A stretch of 64,000 nt of DNA from Paenibacillus sp. S150 (GCF_019352175.1 NZ_JACBYI010000020.1:44404-108403), one strand, 5' to 3'. Shown: positions 50,463-58,817, numbered from the stretch's first letter. A program made the numbers and translations. Notes: generated by a model not told the origin, from the letters alone.

Positions 50463-51230
50463 GTGGAATATAAACAATGGTATATGGAGTACAAGATACA
50501 TAAGAACAGACCCGGTCTGCTTGGCGATATCGCTTCAATGCTCGGAATGCTGGAGGTCAACATCCTGACCATCAACGGAGTGGAGGGCAAGACCCGCGGA
50601 ATGCTGCTGGAAACAAGTGACGATGAAAAAATCATGCTGATGGGCGAAATGCTCAAAAAAGTTGATAATATAACGGTTACGGCTCTGCGTTCCCCACGGC
50701 TGGTAGACAAGCTGGCCGTCCGGCATGGACGCTATATTGACCGCGATTCGGATGACCGCAAGACATTCCGCTTCACCAGGGATGAGCTTGGACTGCTGGT
50801 TGATTTTCTGGGCGAGCTGTTCAAAAGGGAAGGCAACCAGGTTATCGGTCTTCGGGGCATGCCGCGTGTCGGCAAGACCGAATCGATTATCGCCGGAAGC
50901 GTCTGCGCCATGAAGCGCTGGACCTTTGTTTCCTCGACGCTTTTGCGGCAGACCGTACGCAGCCAGCTCGCCGAGGATGAAATGAATCCGCATAATGTTT
51001 TCATCATTGACGGCATTGTCAGCACGATCCGCTCCAATGAGAAGCATTATAATCTGCTGCAGAATGTGATGAACATGCCCAGCACGAAGGTGATTGAGCA
51101 TCCGGATATTTTTGTGCGCGAATCCGAGTACAGCTATGATGATTTTGATATTATTATTGAGCTGCGCAACACACCGAACGAAGAGATATTGTACGACTCG
51201 TTCACGACGAGCTACAGTGATGATCTATAA
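50463..51230 (+). CDS. ymfK: DUF3388 protein (YmfK) with ACT-like and P-loop segments
   Basis: The 255-aa product has an N-terminal ACT-like segment (HKNRPGLLGDIASMLGMLEV, NILTINGVEG) and a later P-loop-like GMPRVGKTES near residue 137 followed by VFIIDGIVSTIRSNE. It matches the conserved DUF3388 family beside ymfJ. The molecular function is not established. The start is GTG 50463, with GAGGTG 8 bases upstream. Confidence 0.9.
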   Translation: MEYKQWYMEYKIHKNRPGLLGDIASMLGMLEVNILTINGVEGKTRGMLLETSDDEKIMLMGEMLKKVDNITVTALRSPRLVDKLAVRHGRYIDRDSDDRKTFRFTRDELGLLVDFLGELFKREGNQVIGLRGMPRVGKTESIIAGSVCAMKRWTFVSSTLLRQTVRSQLAEDEMNPHNVFIIDGIVSTIRSNEKHYNLLQNVMNMPSTKVIEHPDIFVRESEYSYDDFDIIIELRNTPNEEILYDSFTTSYSDDL

Positions 51231-51253
51231 AATACACATTAGGAGGTGATGGT

Positions 51254-52195
51254 ATGTCGGAACTGGGCCGGCATTTGAAGGAGGCGCGTCTGCAAAAAGG
51301 GATGAGCCTTGATGATGTCCAGGAAGTAACGAAAATCCGCAAAAAATATTTGGAAGCCATCGAAGCGGGGGATTACAAGGTGCTGCCGGGAAGCTTTTAT
51401 GTCCGGGCGTTTATCAAAACCTATGCGGAGGCCGTGGGTGTCAATCCTGATGAGCTGATGGAGGAGCACGGCAATGTGCCTGCAGCTCCGGTAGACACAA
51501 CGATGGAAACGGTGATACAGAAACGCAGCCGCAGACCAGAGACGGAACGGAATGCGAAGTGGCTGCCAACGGTTCTGATGTGGACCTTTCCCGTATTGAT
51601 TATCGTGGTGATCTATCTGTACGCTTCTTCCAACATGAACAAACCTGATCCGGACAAAGCGGAGCCGGCAAACCTGACTACCGCTACACAGGACCCTTCC
51701 AAGGTTCAGCCTTCGCCGACGGCGGAGGGCGGAGGTGTAGCAGCCCCTTCCGCTTCGGCAGGGGCTGACCCGGTTACGGCGACTCCGGAGGCGACGATTG
51801 CTCCTACAGCTACACCGCTTCCAACGACACAGGAGGTTACTGTTACAGAGGACCGGAAATCGGGCAAAACGACGGTGTACAAGGTTTCAGCGCCTGCCGG
51901 CAGCGCCGTTCAGGTCGAGATCGCAGCCACTGGAGTAAGCTGGCTTGAGGTATACAAGGGCGAGAATTCCAAGGGCGAGAAGCTCAGCTTCGGCAATACC
52001 GCCGCCGGCGACAATATGAGCTTCACTCTGGACAGCGAAGGGATGTACATCAAGTCCGGGTATTCTCCGGCTACCGAAATTACAGTCAATGGGCAAGTCG
52101 TCACCGACGGCAAGACCTCTTCCCGTCTTCTTTTGGAGCTGGATGACGGCCCGGCGGCTACCGGGACCGGAGCAGGCAACAGCGAAACGGAGTGA
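51254..52195 (+). CDS. rodZ: RodZ-like membrane protein with N-terminal helix-turn-helix
   Basis: RodZ links MreB to the cell-wall elongation machinery. The 313-aa product has a cytoplasmic Cro/CI-type helix-turn-helix domain (residues 1-70, ELGRHLKEARLQKGMSLDDV, YKVLPGSFYVRAFIKTYAEA), one TM helix (about 99-117), a Ser/Thr/Pro-rich linker and a C-terminal beta domain of DUF4115 type (about 215-300). ATG 51254 has AGGAGGTGATGGT upstream. rodZ followed by pgsA is conserved; here a repeat island and yajQ come between them. Confidence 0.92.
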   Translation: MSELGRHLKEARLQKGMSLDDVQEVTKIRKKYLEAIEAGDYKVLPGSFYVRAFIKTYAEAVGVNPDELMEEHGNVPAAPVDTTMETVIQKRSRRPETERNAKWLPTVLMWTFPVLIIVVIYLYASSNMNKPDPDKAEPANLTTATQDPSKVQPSPTAEGGGVAAPSASAGADPVTATPEATIAPTATPLPTTQEVTVTEDRKSGKTTVYKVSAPAGSAVQVEIAATGVSWLEVYKGENSKGEKLSFGNTAAGDNMSFTLDSEGMYIKSGYSPATEITVNGQVVTDGKTSSRLLLELDDGPAATGTGAGNSETE

Positions 52196-52250
52196 AGCCA
52201 GGACAAGGCTTTTGACCGGGCGGGCACAGCTGCTTAATAAAAAGGGTTGG

Positions 52251-52490
52251 ATGTATAGACTTTGGCTTTTTGGAGAACCTAAGACTGATTTACAGTTCTT
52301 ACGCCAAAGTGAGGTGTATTCTCTTATGACCGTTAGCTGGATCGTAACAGGGCTGGGGATTATCGTCAGTCTCCTGGGATACTATTTGACGCCGGGTGCC
52401 TGGGGATATGGAATCCTGGGTTTCGGACTGGCGCATATCTATCTGGGAATTCTGGACATGTTCCGGACCCCCGGACGCAGCAGACAGTAG
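52251..52490 (+). CDS. Small two-TM membrane protein, unknown
   Basis: The 79-aa product (MYRLWLFGEPKTDLQFLRQS) has two hydrophobic segments at about 26-45 and 49-67 and a basic C-terminus. The start is uncertain: ATG 52251 has AAAGGG 4 bases before it, while ATG 52326 has GTGAGGTG about 9 bases upstream and would give 54 aa. I know no family. It lies 55 bases after rodZ and is followed by a strong terminator, which supports it as a real last gene of the operon. Confidence 0.6.
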   Translation: MYRLWLFGEPKTDLQFLRQSEVYSLMTVSWIVTGLGIIVSLLGYYLTPGAWGYGILGFGLAHIYLGILDMFRTPGRSRQ

Positions 52491-52500
52491 CCCGCATGCA

Positions 52501-52537
52501 GCGTCTCCCGAGCCTTTGATCCGGGGGACGCGTTTTT
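52501..52537 (+). terminator. Intrinsic terminator of the ymf-rodZ operon
   Basis: GCGTCTCCCG (52501-52510) pairs with CGGGGGACGC (52522-52531) with one G-U pair, followed by GTTTTTC. Confidence 0.85.
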
Positions 52538-52616
52538 CTTAAAAGATAAACCCCCATGCCGCTGCGCGGCATCACTGAGGAATGAAATATCGCTGCGGCC
52601 GCATTATTACAGGGCG

Positions 52617-52707
52617 GAATTTATAGGCTTGGCATACTTAATTATCCTTCTATTTCTCGCTGAAACACCCCGTCCCTCTTTAAGGACGGCGAAGCCGTTT
52701 CCACTTG
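52617..52707 (+). repeat. Dispersed repeat family A, copy 4
   Basis: GAATTTATAGGCTT, TTATCCTTCTATTTCTCGC, TGAAACACCCCGTCC, AAGGACGGCGAAGCCGTTTC and CACTTGC appear in order. CCGTCC/GGACGG and GAAAC/GTTTC give the hairpin. Confidence 0.8.
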
Positions 52708-52911
52708 CGTAGGATATACGTAGGCTTTTGGAGTGGACGCTCCGCGAACGGAGCGTTGTTCCAATATCTGTGCTCTCCAGATTTTTTCATTCCCCTTAGC
52801 GGTGAAAATCCGGAGACCCAGGCTGCCGCTGTTCCGCGGGTCCGTCCGCTCTGCTGTTTAAGCGGGAGGCGGTTCTGTAATCTTAAAAAAACACAATAAA
52901 GAAACTTAATG

Positions 52912-53184
52912 TATAGGAATGGAACCGGAGAACCGGAACAAGCTGATGGAACGCAAGGTAGAGATTCATACGGGACTGAAGCGAAGTGTAAAAAGTACCA
53001 CTAATGGGCTGGAATTCTGGATTTAACGGGCTTTAGTGGGATTTTGTACACTTCATGGAGGCCCACTCGCTCCATATGGCTGATTTCAGCCAAATTAGTT
53101 GTACTTTTTCTCACTAGGGATGATCCGGAATCCGAATGCGGTGGATTAGTTATCCTTTTTCCCACTAAAATGGCTGCCCTTTGG
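52912..53184 (+). repeat. Dispersed repeat family B, copy 2 (about 273 bp)
   Basis: It matches 33114-33376 end to end with scattered substitutions, a 9-base insertion and a 1-base insertion. The 9-base insertion lies in the short ORF and keeps its frame: the copy here encodes 35 aa (52919-53026, MEPENRNKLMERK...). Both copies follow a family A element at a distance of about 160-210 bases. Confidence 0.85.
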
Positions 53185-53379
53185 AAGAATGGTTCAAGTT
53201 CAGCTTAATGTAGGCGTATTCCCCTGAAAGGGAGAGAAACGGATCGATTAGGGAGCCTTTTTCCCGCTAACCCTTGCGAAAAAGCGGCTGGGGGAATATG
53301 AAGTGACCTCTTCCACCTGGCTCCCCGCCTGGCTTCAGCAGGCAGCCTTACACCTGGAATGCAAACAGCTGCGCTGCCC

Positions 53380-53428
53380 GGTCAAGGACGGCGAAGCCGT
53401 TTCTGCTTGAAAGATAAGAATGTATATG
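53380..53428 (+). repeat. Family A, right-half copy
   Basis: TCAAGGACGGCGAAGCCGTT, TCTGCTTGAAAGATAAGAAT is nearly identical to the right end of copy 3; the left half is missing. Confidence 0.75.
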
Positions 53429-53431
53429 TTC

Positions 53432-53532
53432 TGGGGTCCCCGCAAAGTACCTGAGTCATCATCGAAGCCAAGGCCCCACTTTGTGGGGTTATTTTGTGTA
53501 CTGGCAAGGCTCCACTTTGTGGGGCTGTTTTG
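53432..53532 (+). repeat. Dispersed hairpin repeat family C, copy 4, with a duplicated right arm
   Basis: Arms CCCCGCAAAGT (53438-53448) and ACTTTGTGGGG (53478-53488) make the complete element. A second CAAGGCTCCACTTTGTGGGG follows at 53505-53524 without a left arm, ending TTTTGT like the first. The left end directly follows the family A half copy. Confidence 0.8.
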
Positions 53533-53561
53533 TATTTCGGGCGGCCTGGCCCTGCCATAAT

Positions 53562-53590
53562 TAGACTTAAGAGTTCCTTTCTCATATAAT
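53562..53590 (+). promoter_or_regulatory. Sigma-A promoter of the yajQ-like gene
   Basis: TAGACT (53562-53567), 17 bases, TATAAT (53585-53590), 36 bases before the start. Confidence 0.65.
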
Positions 53591-53626
53591 AGGAAAAGAA
53601 TATTTGCATACAAAGGAAGTGGATTA

Positions 53627-54118
53627 ATGAGTTCGGAAAGTTCATTTGACATCGTATCCAAGATGGATATGCAGGAGTTGACCAACGCCGTTCACCAGAC
53701 GGAGAAGGAGATCGACAACCGCTTTGACTTCAAGAACAGCAAGAGCAGTCTGAAGCTGGAGAAGGACGCGCTTATCATCGCTTCAGAGGATGAATACAAG
53801 CTGAATGCCGTCATTGATATTTTACAGTCAAAGATGGTCAAACGCGGAATTACGCTCAAGAATCTCGATTTTGGCAAGATCGAGCCGGCATCGATGGGAA
53901 CTGTACGCCAGCGCCTGGGTCTCAAGCAGGGGATTGACCAGGAGAATGCCAAAAAAATCAATATTCTGATCCGTGATTCCAAATTGAAGGTGAAGAGCCA
54001 GATCCAAGGGGACCAGATCCGCGTAACCGGCAAAAGCCGTGATGATCTGCAGCAGATTATACAGCTTCTGCGCAAAGCGGATTTGCCGCTGGATTTGCAG
54101 TTCAACAACTTAAAGTAA
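53627..54118 (+). CDS. YajQ-family nucleotide-binding protein
   Basis: The 163-aa product begins MSSESSFDIVSKMDMQELTN and contains the family core EIDNRFDFKNSKSSLKLEKD, LKNLDFGKIEPASMGTVRQR and the C-terminal LPLDLQFNNLK. YajQ proteins bind nucleotides or RNA, and some are reported to bind cyclic di-GMP; the role in Firmicutes is unclear. ATG 53627 has AAAGGAAG upstream. It has its own promoter and terminator, so it is a single-gene unit set between rodZ and pgsA. Confidence 0.92.
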   Translation: MSSESSFDIVSKMDMQELTNAVHQTEKEIDNRFDFKNSKSSLKLEKDALIIASEDEYKLNAVIDILQSKMVKRGITLKNLDFGKIEPASMGTVRQRLGLKQGIDQENAKKINILIRDSKLKVKSQIQGDQIRVTGKSRDDLQQIIQLLRKADLPLDLQFNNLK

Positions 54119-54126
54119 GATTTCGT

Positions 54127-54177
54127 ACCCCGCACTGCTTGCGCTTTCTTGCCTGCGGGGTGCTTTGTGTTTTTTTG
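54127..54177 (+). terminator. Intrinsic terminator after yajQ
   Basis: ACCCCGCA (54127-54134) and TGCGGGGT (54154-54161), then a T-rich tail whose last bases overlap the -35 box of pgsA. Confidence 0.75.
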
Positions 54178-54203
54178 ACACCTACATAGGGCTATAATAT
54201 ACT
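54175..54203 (+). promoter_or_regulatory. Strong sigma-A promoter of pgsA-cinA
   Basis: Perfect TTGACA (54175-54180), 17 bases, TATACT (54198-54203). Confidence 0.85.
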
Positions 54204-54269
54204 TGCTTAAGCAGTTTTTAAGAAAATAGTGGAATATTCGGATTCGTATGGATCAAGGGAGGAACTTCT

Positions 54270-54857
54270 GTGAATTTGCCTAACCGAATTACGCTTGCCC
54301 GTATTTGCCTCATCCCGATTATGATGTTTTTCCTGCTGGTGAATTTCAGCTTTTATCCGGAACCGATTCATTGGGGCTCGTTCCAGCTCTCCGTTAACCA
54401 TCTGATCGCGGCTGTGATCTTTCTGCTTGCGGCCAGCACGGATGGAATAGACGGCTACATCGCCCGGAAATACAACATGGTCACCAATCTCGGCAAGCTG
54501 CTCGATCCGCTTGCGGACAAGCTGCTGGTCTCCGCTGTGCTGATTTCCCTGGTGGAGCTGGGCAGATGCGACTCATGGATCGCCATCGTTATTATCAGCC
54601 GCGAGTTTGCCGTAACCGGCCTGCGCCAGATAGCGCTTCTCGACGGCAAAGTGGTTGCCGCCAGCAAATGGGGCAAGATAAAGACAGTGATTCAGATTGT
54701 GGCGATTTCACTGCTGCTGCTCAACAACTTTCCGTTTCAATTCGTCAGCATTCCTGTAGATGATATTGCCATCTGGGCGGCGGCGCTCGTTACCATCTAT
54801 TCAGGTATTGACTATTTCGTGAAAAACAAGGATTTGCTGCAGCTTCATAACGCATAA
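54270..54857 (+). CDS. pgsA: CDP-diacylglycerol--glycerol-3-phosphate 3-phosphatidyltransferase
   Basis: PgsA makes phosphatidylglycerophosphate from CDP-DAG, the step after CdsA. The 195-aa membrane protein opens NLPNRITLARICLIPIMMFF. The CDP-alcohol phosphotransferase motif (DGxxxARxxxxxxxxGxxxDxxxD) is complete, from DGIDGYIARKY to GKLLDPLADK. The start is GTG 54270 with AAGGGAGGA about 7 bases upstream. The pgsA-cinA-recA order is conserved in Bacilli. Confidence 0.95.
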   Translation: MNLPNRITLARICLIPIMMFFLLVNFSFYPEPIHWGSFQLSVNHLIAAVIFLLAASTDGIDGYIARKYNMVTNLGKLLDPLADKLLVSAVLISLVELGRCDSWIAIVIISREFAVTGLRQIALLDGKVVAASKWGKIKTVIQIVAISLLLLNNFPFQFVSIPVDDIAIWAAALVTIYSGIDYFVKNKDLLQLHNA

Positions 54858-54911
54858 CCTTACAGCGCAGATAATTCACCTAACTCTATATTCAGGAGGA
54901 GAAAGCCAGCT

Positions 54912-56201
54912 ATGAAAGCGGAAATAATTGCCGTCGGCACAGAGCTTTTGCTCGGGCAGATCGTGAACAGCAATGCCCAGTTTCTATCGATAGAGCTGGC
55001 GGCGCTTGGAATTGATGTCTATTTTCAGACGGTCGTCGGGGACAACAGCAGCCGCCTCCAGCAGGCGATCGAGATTGCCCGCAGCCGTGCGGATGTGATT
55101 TTGTTCACCGGCGGGATTGGCCCGACCGAAGACGATCTTACCAAAGACGCGCTTGCAGCCTCCCTGGGCCGCAGCTTGCATACCGACCAGCTTGCCATGG
55201 ATCATGTTCAGCGTTTTTTTGATGAACGCAAGATTGTAATGACCGAGAACAACCGCAAGCAGGCACTCATCATTGATGGAGCAACACCGCTTCCGAATGA
55301 AACCGGTCTGGCTGTCGGTCTTGCCTTTGCCGAGGAGGACAAGCATTACATTGTGCTTCCCGGACCTCCGCGTGAGATGAAGCCCATGTTCACAGGCCAG
55401 GCCAAGCCCTGGCTGCTGCAGCATGCGCTGACCGGTGAAATGCCGATATATTCCAAAATGCTTAAGTTCGCCGGTATCGGAGAGTCGCTTCTTGAGGACA
55501 AGCTGATTGATCTGATCCGGGGCCAGAGTGATCCTACTATTGCCCCCTATGCCAAGGAGGGCGAGGTGACAGTGCGAATCTCCACCAAAGCCCCTTCGGA
55601 ACGGGAGGCCATGCAGAAGCTTGGAGTGCTGGAAAAAACCATTCAGGAGATCCTGCCGGAGCATATGTATGCCAATATAGATGTGCCGCTGGAGCAGCTG
55701 ATTGTGGACTGGATGGCAGATGCCGGCTTGACCTTAAGCGCGGCGGAGAGCTGTACCGGCGGTCTGCTGATGGAGAGCATTACGAATATTCCGGGCAGCG
55801 CCTCCATGTTTCTCGGTGGAATTGTATGCTATTCCAACGATATGAAGAAGAAGCTGCTGAACGTGCCCGCGGCCTTGCTGGAGGGGCCGGATGCACCGGG
55901 AGCGGTCAGCAGGGAAGTGGCCGTGGTGCTGGCGGAGCAGGTGAGAATGATCGCCGACAGTGACTTCGGGCTGTCGGTTACGGGGGTGGCCGGCCCGGGA
56001 TATTCGGAACGCAAGCCGGTAGGACTTGTATTTGTGGGTCTGGCGGAACGCGGCTGTCCTACGGAGGTTTATGAGCTTAACCTCAAAGGCACGCGCGAGA
56101 ACATCCGGCTGCGGACCGTCAAGGCGCTGCTGTACCGTCTCTGGCGCAGGCTGGAGGAACGCAAGGTGGCTACACCGCTTGAAGGGTCAGCCTTGCAATA
56201 A
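54912..56201 (+). CDS. cinA: CinA family competence/damage-inducible protein
   Basis: The 429-aa product has an N-terminal molybdopterin-binding-like domain (EIIAVGTELLLGQIVNSNAQ, LFTGGIGPTEDDLTKDALA, LPGPPREMKPMF) and a C-terminal nicotinamide-nucleotide amidase domain (LSAAESCTGGLLMESITNIP, VCYSNDMKKKLL). CinA cleans NMN/NAD by-products and accompanies recA, often being induced with it. ATG 54912 has AGGAGGAG upstream. It ends in a terminator before recA. Confidence 0.95.
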   Translation: MKAEIIAVGTELLLGQIVNSNAQFLSIELAALGIDVYFQTVVGDNSSRLQQAIEIARSRADVILFTGGIGPTEDDLTKDALAASLGRSLHTDQLAMDHVQRFFDERKIVMTENNRKQALIIDGATPLPNETGLAVGLAFAEEDKHYIVLPGPPREMKPMFTGQAKPWLLQHALTGEMPIYSKMLKFAGIGESLLEDKLIDLIRGQSDPTIAPYAKEGEVTVRISTKAPSEREAMQKLGVLEKTIQEILPEHMYANIDVPLEQLIVDWMADAGLTLSAAESCTGGLLMESITNIPGSASMFLGGIVCYSNDMKKKLLNVPAALLEGPDAPGAVSREVAVVLAEQVRMIADSDFGLSVTGVAGPGYSERKPVGLVFVGLAERGCPTEVYELNLKGTRENIRLRTVKALLYRLWRRLEERKVATPLEGSALQ

Positions 56202-56237
56202 CCTTTCCGTCCGGTATATAATTCAAGCATACGGAAG

Positions 56238-56274
56238 AACCGTGGCACTGAGATTTCCTTGCTGCGGTTTTTTG
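56238..56274 (+). terminator. Intrinsic terminator after cinA
   Basis: AACCGTGGCA (56238-56247) pairs with TGCTGCGGTT (56260-56269) including two G-U pairs, followed by TTTTTG. Confidence 0.75.
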
Positions 56275-56397
56275 TTTTTTCTGTCCCTTGTAAGGAAGGC
56301 ACTGTCCGGCACCCGGTGAATGAATATTCCGGCATAATTCCAGATCGGTAAGGAGGCTTACAATAAAAGGGAGTATCAGCCCCCGGGACAGAAAAAA

Positions 56398-56411
56398 CGA
56401 ATGTATGTTCG
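56398..56411 (+). promoter_or_regulatory. LexA (SOS) box of recA
   Basis: CGAATGTATGTTCG matches the Gram-positive SOS consensus CGAACRNRYGTTYG at 13 of 14 positions. It ends 9 bases before the -35 element of recA. Confidence 0.85.
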
Positions 56412-56420
56412 AAAAAAAGC

Positions 56421-56449
56421 TTGGCAAGACCCCGAAAACACGTTATTAT
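56421..56449 (+). promoter_or_regulatory. Sigma-A promoter of recA
   Basis: TTGGCA (56421-56426), 17 bases, TATTAT (56444-56449), 33 bases before the TTG start and just downstream of the LexA box. Confidence 0.75.
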
Positions 56450-56481
56450 ATTAACTATAAACAGTGAAGGAAGTGGTCTGA

Positions 56482-57546
56482 TTGTCAGATCGTCGTGCGG
56501 CGCTTGATATGGCGCTTCGTCAAATAGAAAAACAATTCGGTAAAGGTTCGATCATGAAATTGGGAGAATCCACTCATATGAAAGTGGAAGTCGTGCCTAG
56601 CGGATCTTTGGCACTTGATATTGCATTAGGCATTGGCGGACTTCCCAAGGGTCGTATTATTGAGGTATATGGACCGGAGTCTTCCGGTAAGACAACCGTT
56701 GCCCTGCACGCAATTGCGGAAGTGCAGAAGGCAGGTGGACAAGCTGCATTTATCGATGCCGAGCATGCGCTTGATCCCAAATACGCCAATGCGCTTGGCG
56801 TTAACATCGATGAGCTGCTGCTGTCCCAGCCGGATACAGGTGAACAGGCTTTGGAAATCGCCGAAGCCCTTGTCCGCAGCGGCGCGGTTGACATCATCGT
56901 AGTAGACTCAGTGGCTGCATTGGTTCCGAAAGCGGAAATCGAAGGCGACATGGGGGATTCCCATGTAGGCCTGCAGGCCCGCCTGATGTCCCAGGCTTTA
57001 CGGAAGCTGTCGGGGGCAATCAACAAGTCGAATACGATTGCTATCTTTATCAACCAGCTGCGTGAGAAGATCGGCGTGATGTTCGGTAACCCGGAAACGA
57101 CACCTGGCGGCCGGGCATTGAAATTCTACTCTTCCGTGCGTCTCGATGTGCGCCGCGTAGAGAGCATCAAGATGGGCAACGATGTTGTGGGTAACCGCAC
57201 GAAGATCAAAGTGGTGAAGAACAAGGTAGCGCCTCCGTTCAAGCAGGCAGATGTAGACATTATGTATGGAGAAGGCATTTCCCGTGAAGGAAGCCTTGTG
57301 GATATCGGCACGGAAATGGATATCGTGAACAAGAGCGGTGCTTGGTATTCCTACGAGGGTGAGCGTCTTGGACAAGGCCGCGAGAACTCCAAGCAGTTCC
57401 TGAAGGAACATCAGGATATTGCCCTGCTGATTGAGAACAAGATTCGTGAAGCGAGCAATTTGTCAACGCTTGTGGCTGCGCCAAGTGAGTCCGAGGCAGC
57501 GGCAGAGCAAGAGGAAGAAGAGAAGCTGCTGCTTGAAATTGAATAG
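56482..57546 (+). CDS. recA: Recombinase RecA
   Basis: RecA drives homologous strand exchange and LexA autocleavage. The 354-aa product shows KQFGKGSIMKLGE, Walker A GPESSGKTT, the Walker B region DIIVVDSVAALVP, loop L1 GDMGDSHVGLQARLMSQALR and L2 region IFINQLREKIGVMFGNPETT. The C-terminal tail is acidic (EEEEKLLLEIE). The start is TTG 56482 with GAAGGAAGTGG upstream. LexA box and promoter lie upstream; a terminator at 57694 separates it from recX. Confidence 0.97.
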   Translation: MSDRRAALDMALRQIEKQFGKGSIMKLGESTHMKVEVVPSGSLALDIALGIGGLPKGRIIEVYGPESSGKTTVALHAIAEVQKAGGQAAFIDAEHALDPKYANALGVNIDELLLSQPDTGEQALEIAEALVRSGAVDIIVVDSVAALVPKAEIEGDMGDSHVGLQARLMSQALRKLSGAINKSNTIAIFINQLREKIGVMFGNPETTPGGRALKFYSSVRLDVRRVESIKMGNDVVGNRTKIKVVKNKVAPPFKQADVDIMYGEGISREGSLVDIGTEMDIVNKSGAWYSYEGERLGQGRENSKQFLKEHQDIALLIENKIREASNLSTLVAAPSESEAAAEQEEEEKLLLEIE

Positions 57547-57693
57547 CTTGATATGCAATCTTTTGAAATTGAATACTATATAAGTGAACTTCAGAATTTA
57601 ACCTGATGCCGTGGTGAAATCCTTGGCTTGCAAGGAATACACGAGCCACCTTGCCGTAATTTTTAAGTTCAGCTTATCTAGGTAAGATACCGG

Positions 57694-57727
57694 GCGCCCT
57701 GTGACTGATTACAGCAGGGCGCTTTTT
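57694..57727 (+). terminator. Intrinsic terminator after recA
   Basis: GCGCCCTG (57694-57701) and CAGGGCGC (57715-57722) then TTTTTC. The 147 bases before it contain a weaker structured stretch (TCCTT/AAGGA within GTGG/CCAC). Confidence 0.85.
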
Positions 57728-57774
57728 CGTAAATCAAATAAGACTTGTGACCGCAACGAGGTGATTAGGCAGCG

Positions 57775-58509
57775 ATGGTAATACAATTGAATCCCGAACC
57801 TGAAGAGCAGGACGAGCAGGCGCTGGCCGATTTTCCGGCGGATGAACTGCTGGTGATTACACGAGTGGAGCGCCGGAAGAAGTCTGACCGCCGCTATATC
57901 ATTCATTTTGGCGCACATCCTATGACTGTTCATGAAGATGTCATGATTAAGTACCGGATGATTACCGGGAGTTCCTTCATGAAAGCCGATCTGGAGGAAA
58001 TTGTTGTTGCGGATGAACGGCAGCGGGCTTATGTTGAGGGCCTGCGGTATTTGGAACGCAAGCCGCGGACATCCCAGGAGATGGCGCGCCGTTTACGGGA
58101 GAAGGAAATAGGAGAGACTATAATTGCCGAAGTTCTGCTGCGCCTGCAGCAGGAGCGTCTGCTGGATGATCCCCTGTATGCCAAGCAATGGGCGGAGCAG
58201 CGCATTACGAATCAGCGCAAAGGCAAGCTGTGGATCCGCCAGGAGCTGCGCGAGAAGGGAATCGACAAATCGCTCATTTCCGAGGCGCTGGAGAATATTA
58301 CTCCTGAGCAGGAGCTGGAAAGTGCTCTGCAGACGGGACGGAAGAAATGGAATTTGATCTCCGGTGATGTGAATGACAAGCGCAGGAAAACCGGAGCGTT
58401 TCTCATGCGGCGGGGGTTTTCCGGGGATATGGTCCGGCAGGTGCTGGGCATTTTGCGTGAGGAAGAGGATTTTGAAGGCGAAGAAGAGGAATTTTACTTC
58501 CCTGACTGA
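57775..58509 (+). CDS. recX: Recombination regulator RecX
   Basis: RecX binds RecA filaments and modulates their activity. The 244-aa product has the family repeats: ALRYLERKPRTSQEMARRLR-like segment, RLQQERLLDDPLYAKQWAEQ, RRKGKLWI-like QRKGKLWIRQELREKGID, and RRGFSGDMVRQVLG. The N-terminal 80 residues form the extra domain found in Bacillus RecX. The tail is acidic. ATG 57775 has GAGGTGAT upstream. Confidence 0.92.
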   Translation: MVIQLNPEPEEQDEQALADFPADELLVITRVERRKKSDRRYIIHFGAHPMTVHEDVMIKYRMITGSSFMKADLEEIVVADERQRAYVEGLRYLERKPRTSQEMARRLREKEIGETIIAEVLLRLQQERLLDDPLYAKQWAEQRITNQRKGKLWIRQELREKGIDKSLISEALENITPEQELESALQTGRKKWNLISGDVNDKRRKTGAFLMRRGFSGDMVRQVLGILREEEDFEGEEEEFYFPD

Positions 58510-58541
58510 TTGTCTTGACTTTAATGCGGTTATCGTCTCTC

Positions 58542-58571
58542 TTGACAATGTCTTTTTATAAATAATAAAAT
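58542..58571 (+). promoter_or_regulatory. Sigma-A promoter of rny
   Basis: Perfect TTGACA (58542-58547), an 18-base spacer and TAAAAT (58566-58571), 246 bases before rny. Confidence 0.65.
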
Positions 58572-58711
58572 ATAACATGAATCGGCATAAATAAGAATCC
58601 TTTTTCCTTCCCAAAAAGCAGACTCTTATGGTGCGGTTCGCGTACAACTCATATGAAATGTAATCGCCGGATAAGGCGGGCAGTGTGCATGTGCAGCATG
58701 TGCAGTATGGC

Positions 58712-58735
58712 AATCGGTGTATTACCGGTTTTTTG
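58712..58735 (+). terminator. Terminator or attenuator in the rny leader
   Basis: AATCGGT pairs with ACCGGTT (one G-U) followed by TTTTG. It lies between the only clear promoter and rny, so it may attenuate rny. Confidence 0.6.
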
Positions 58736-58817
58736 TATGGTGATGAACGGATTAGTTTAACAACTGCACAAATTCCCAAGGCCTGTTCTTGGAGGAACCA
58801 ACGAGGAGGTGAACAGA

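Larger units (their letters stand above)
52491..53626 (+). other. Gene-free repeat island between the ymf-rodZ operon and yajQ
   Basis: This 1.1 kb holds, in order, a terminator, hairpin ATGCCGCT/GCGGCAT, family A copy 4, family B copy 2, an unassigned stretch (about 53185-53375), a half copy of family A, family C copy 4, a half copy of family C, and the yajQ promoter. No open frame has a ribosome binding site and a recognisable product. Confidence 0.75.
58510..58817 (+). other. recX-rny intergenic region
   Basis: A 308-base gap with a promoter (58542-58571), about 140 bases of leader with GCATGTGCAGCATGTGCAG direct-repeat character, a terminator-like hairpin (58712-58735) and then the rny ribosome binding site. 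No coding sequence seen. Confidence 0.6.

Noticed and set aside
52705..52899. 64-codon + strand frame in the rodZ-yajQ island
   Set aside because: It has no ribosome binding site or family likeness and starts at the edge of a repeat.
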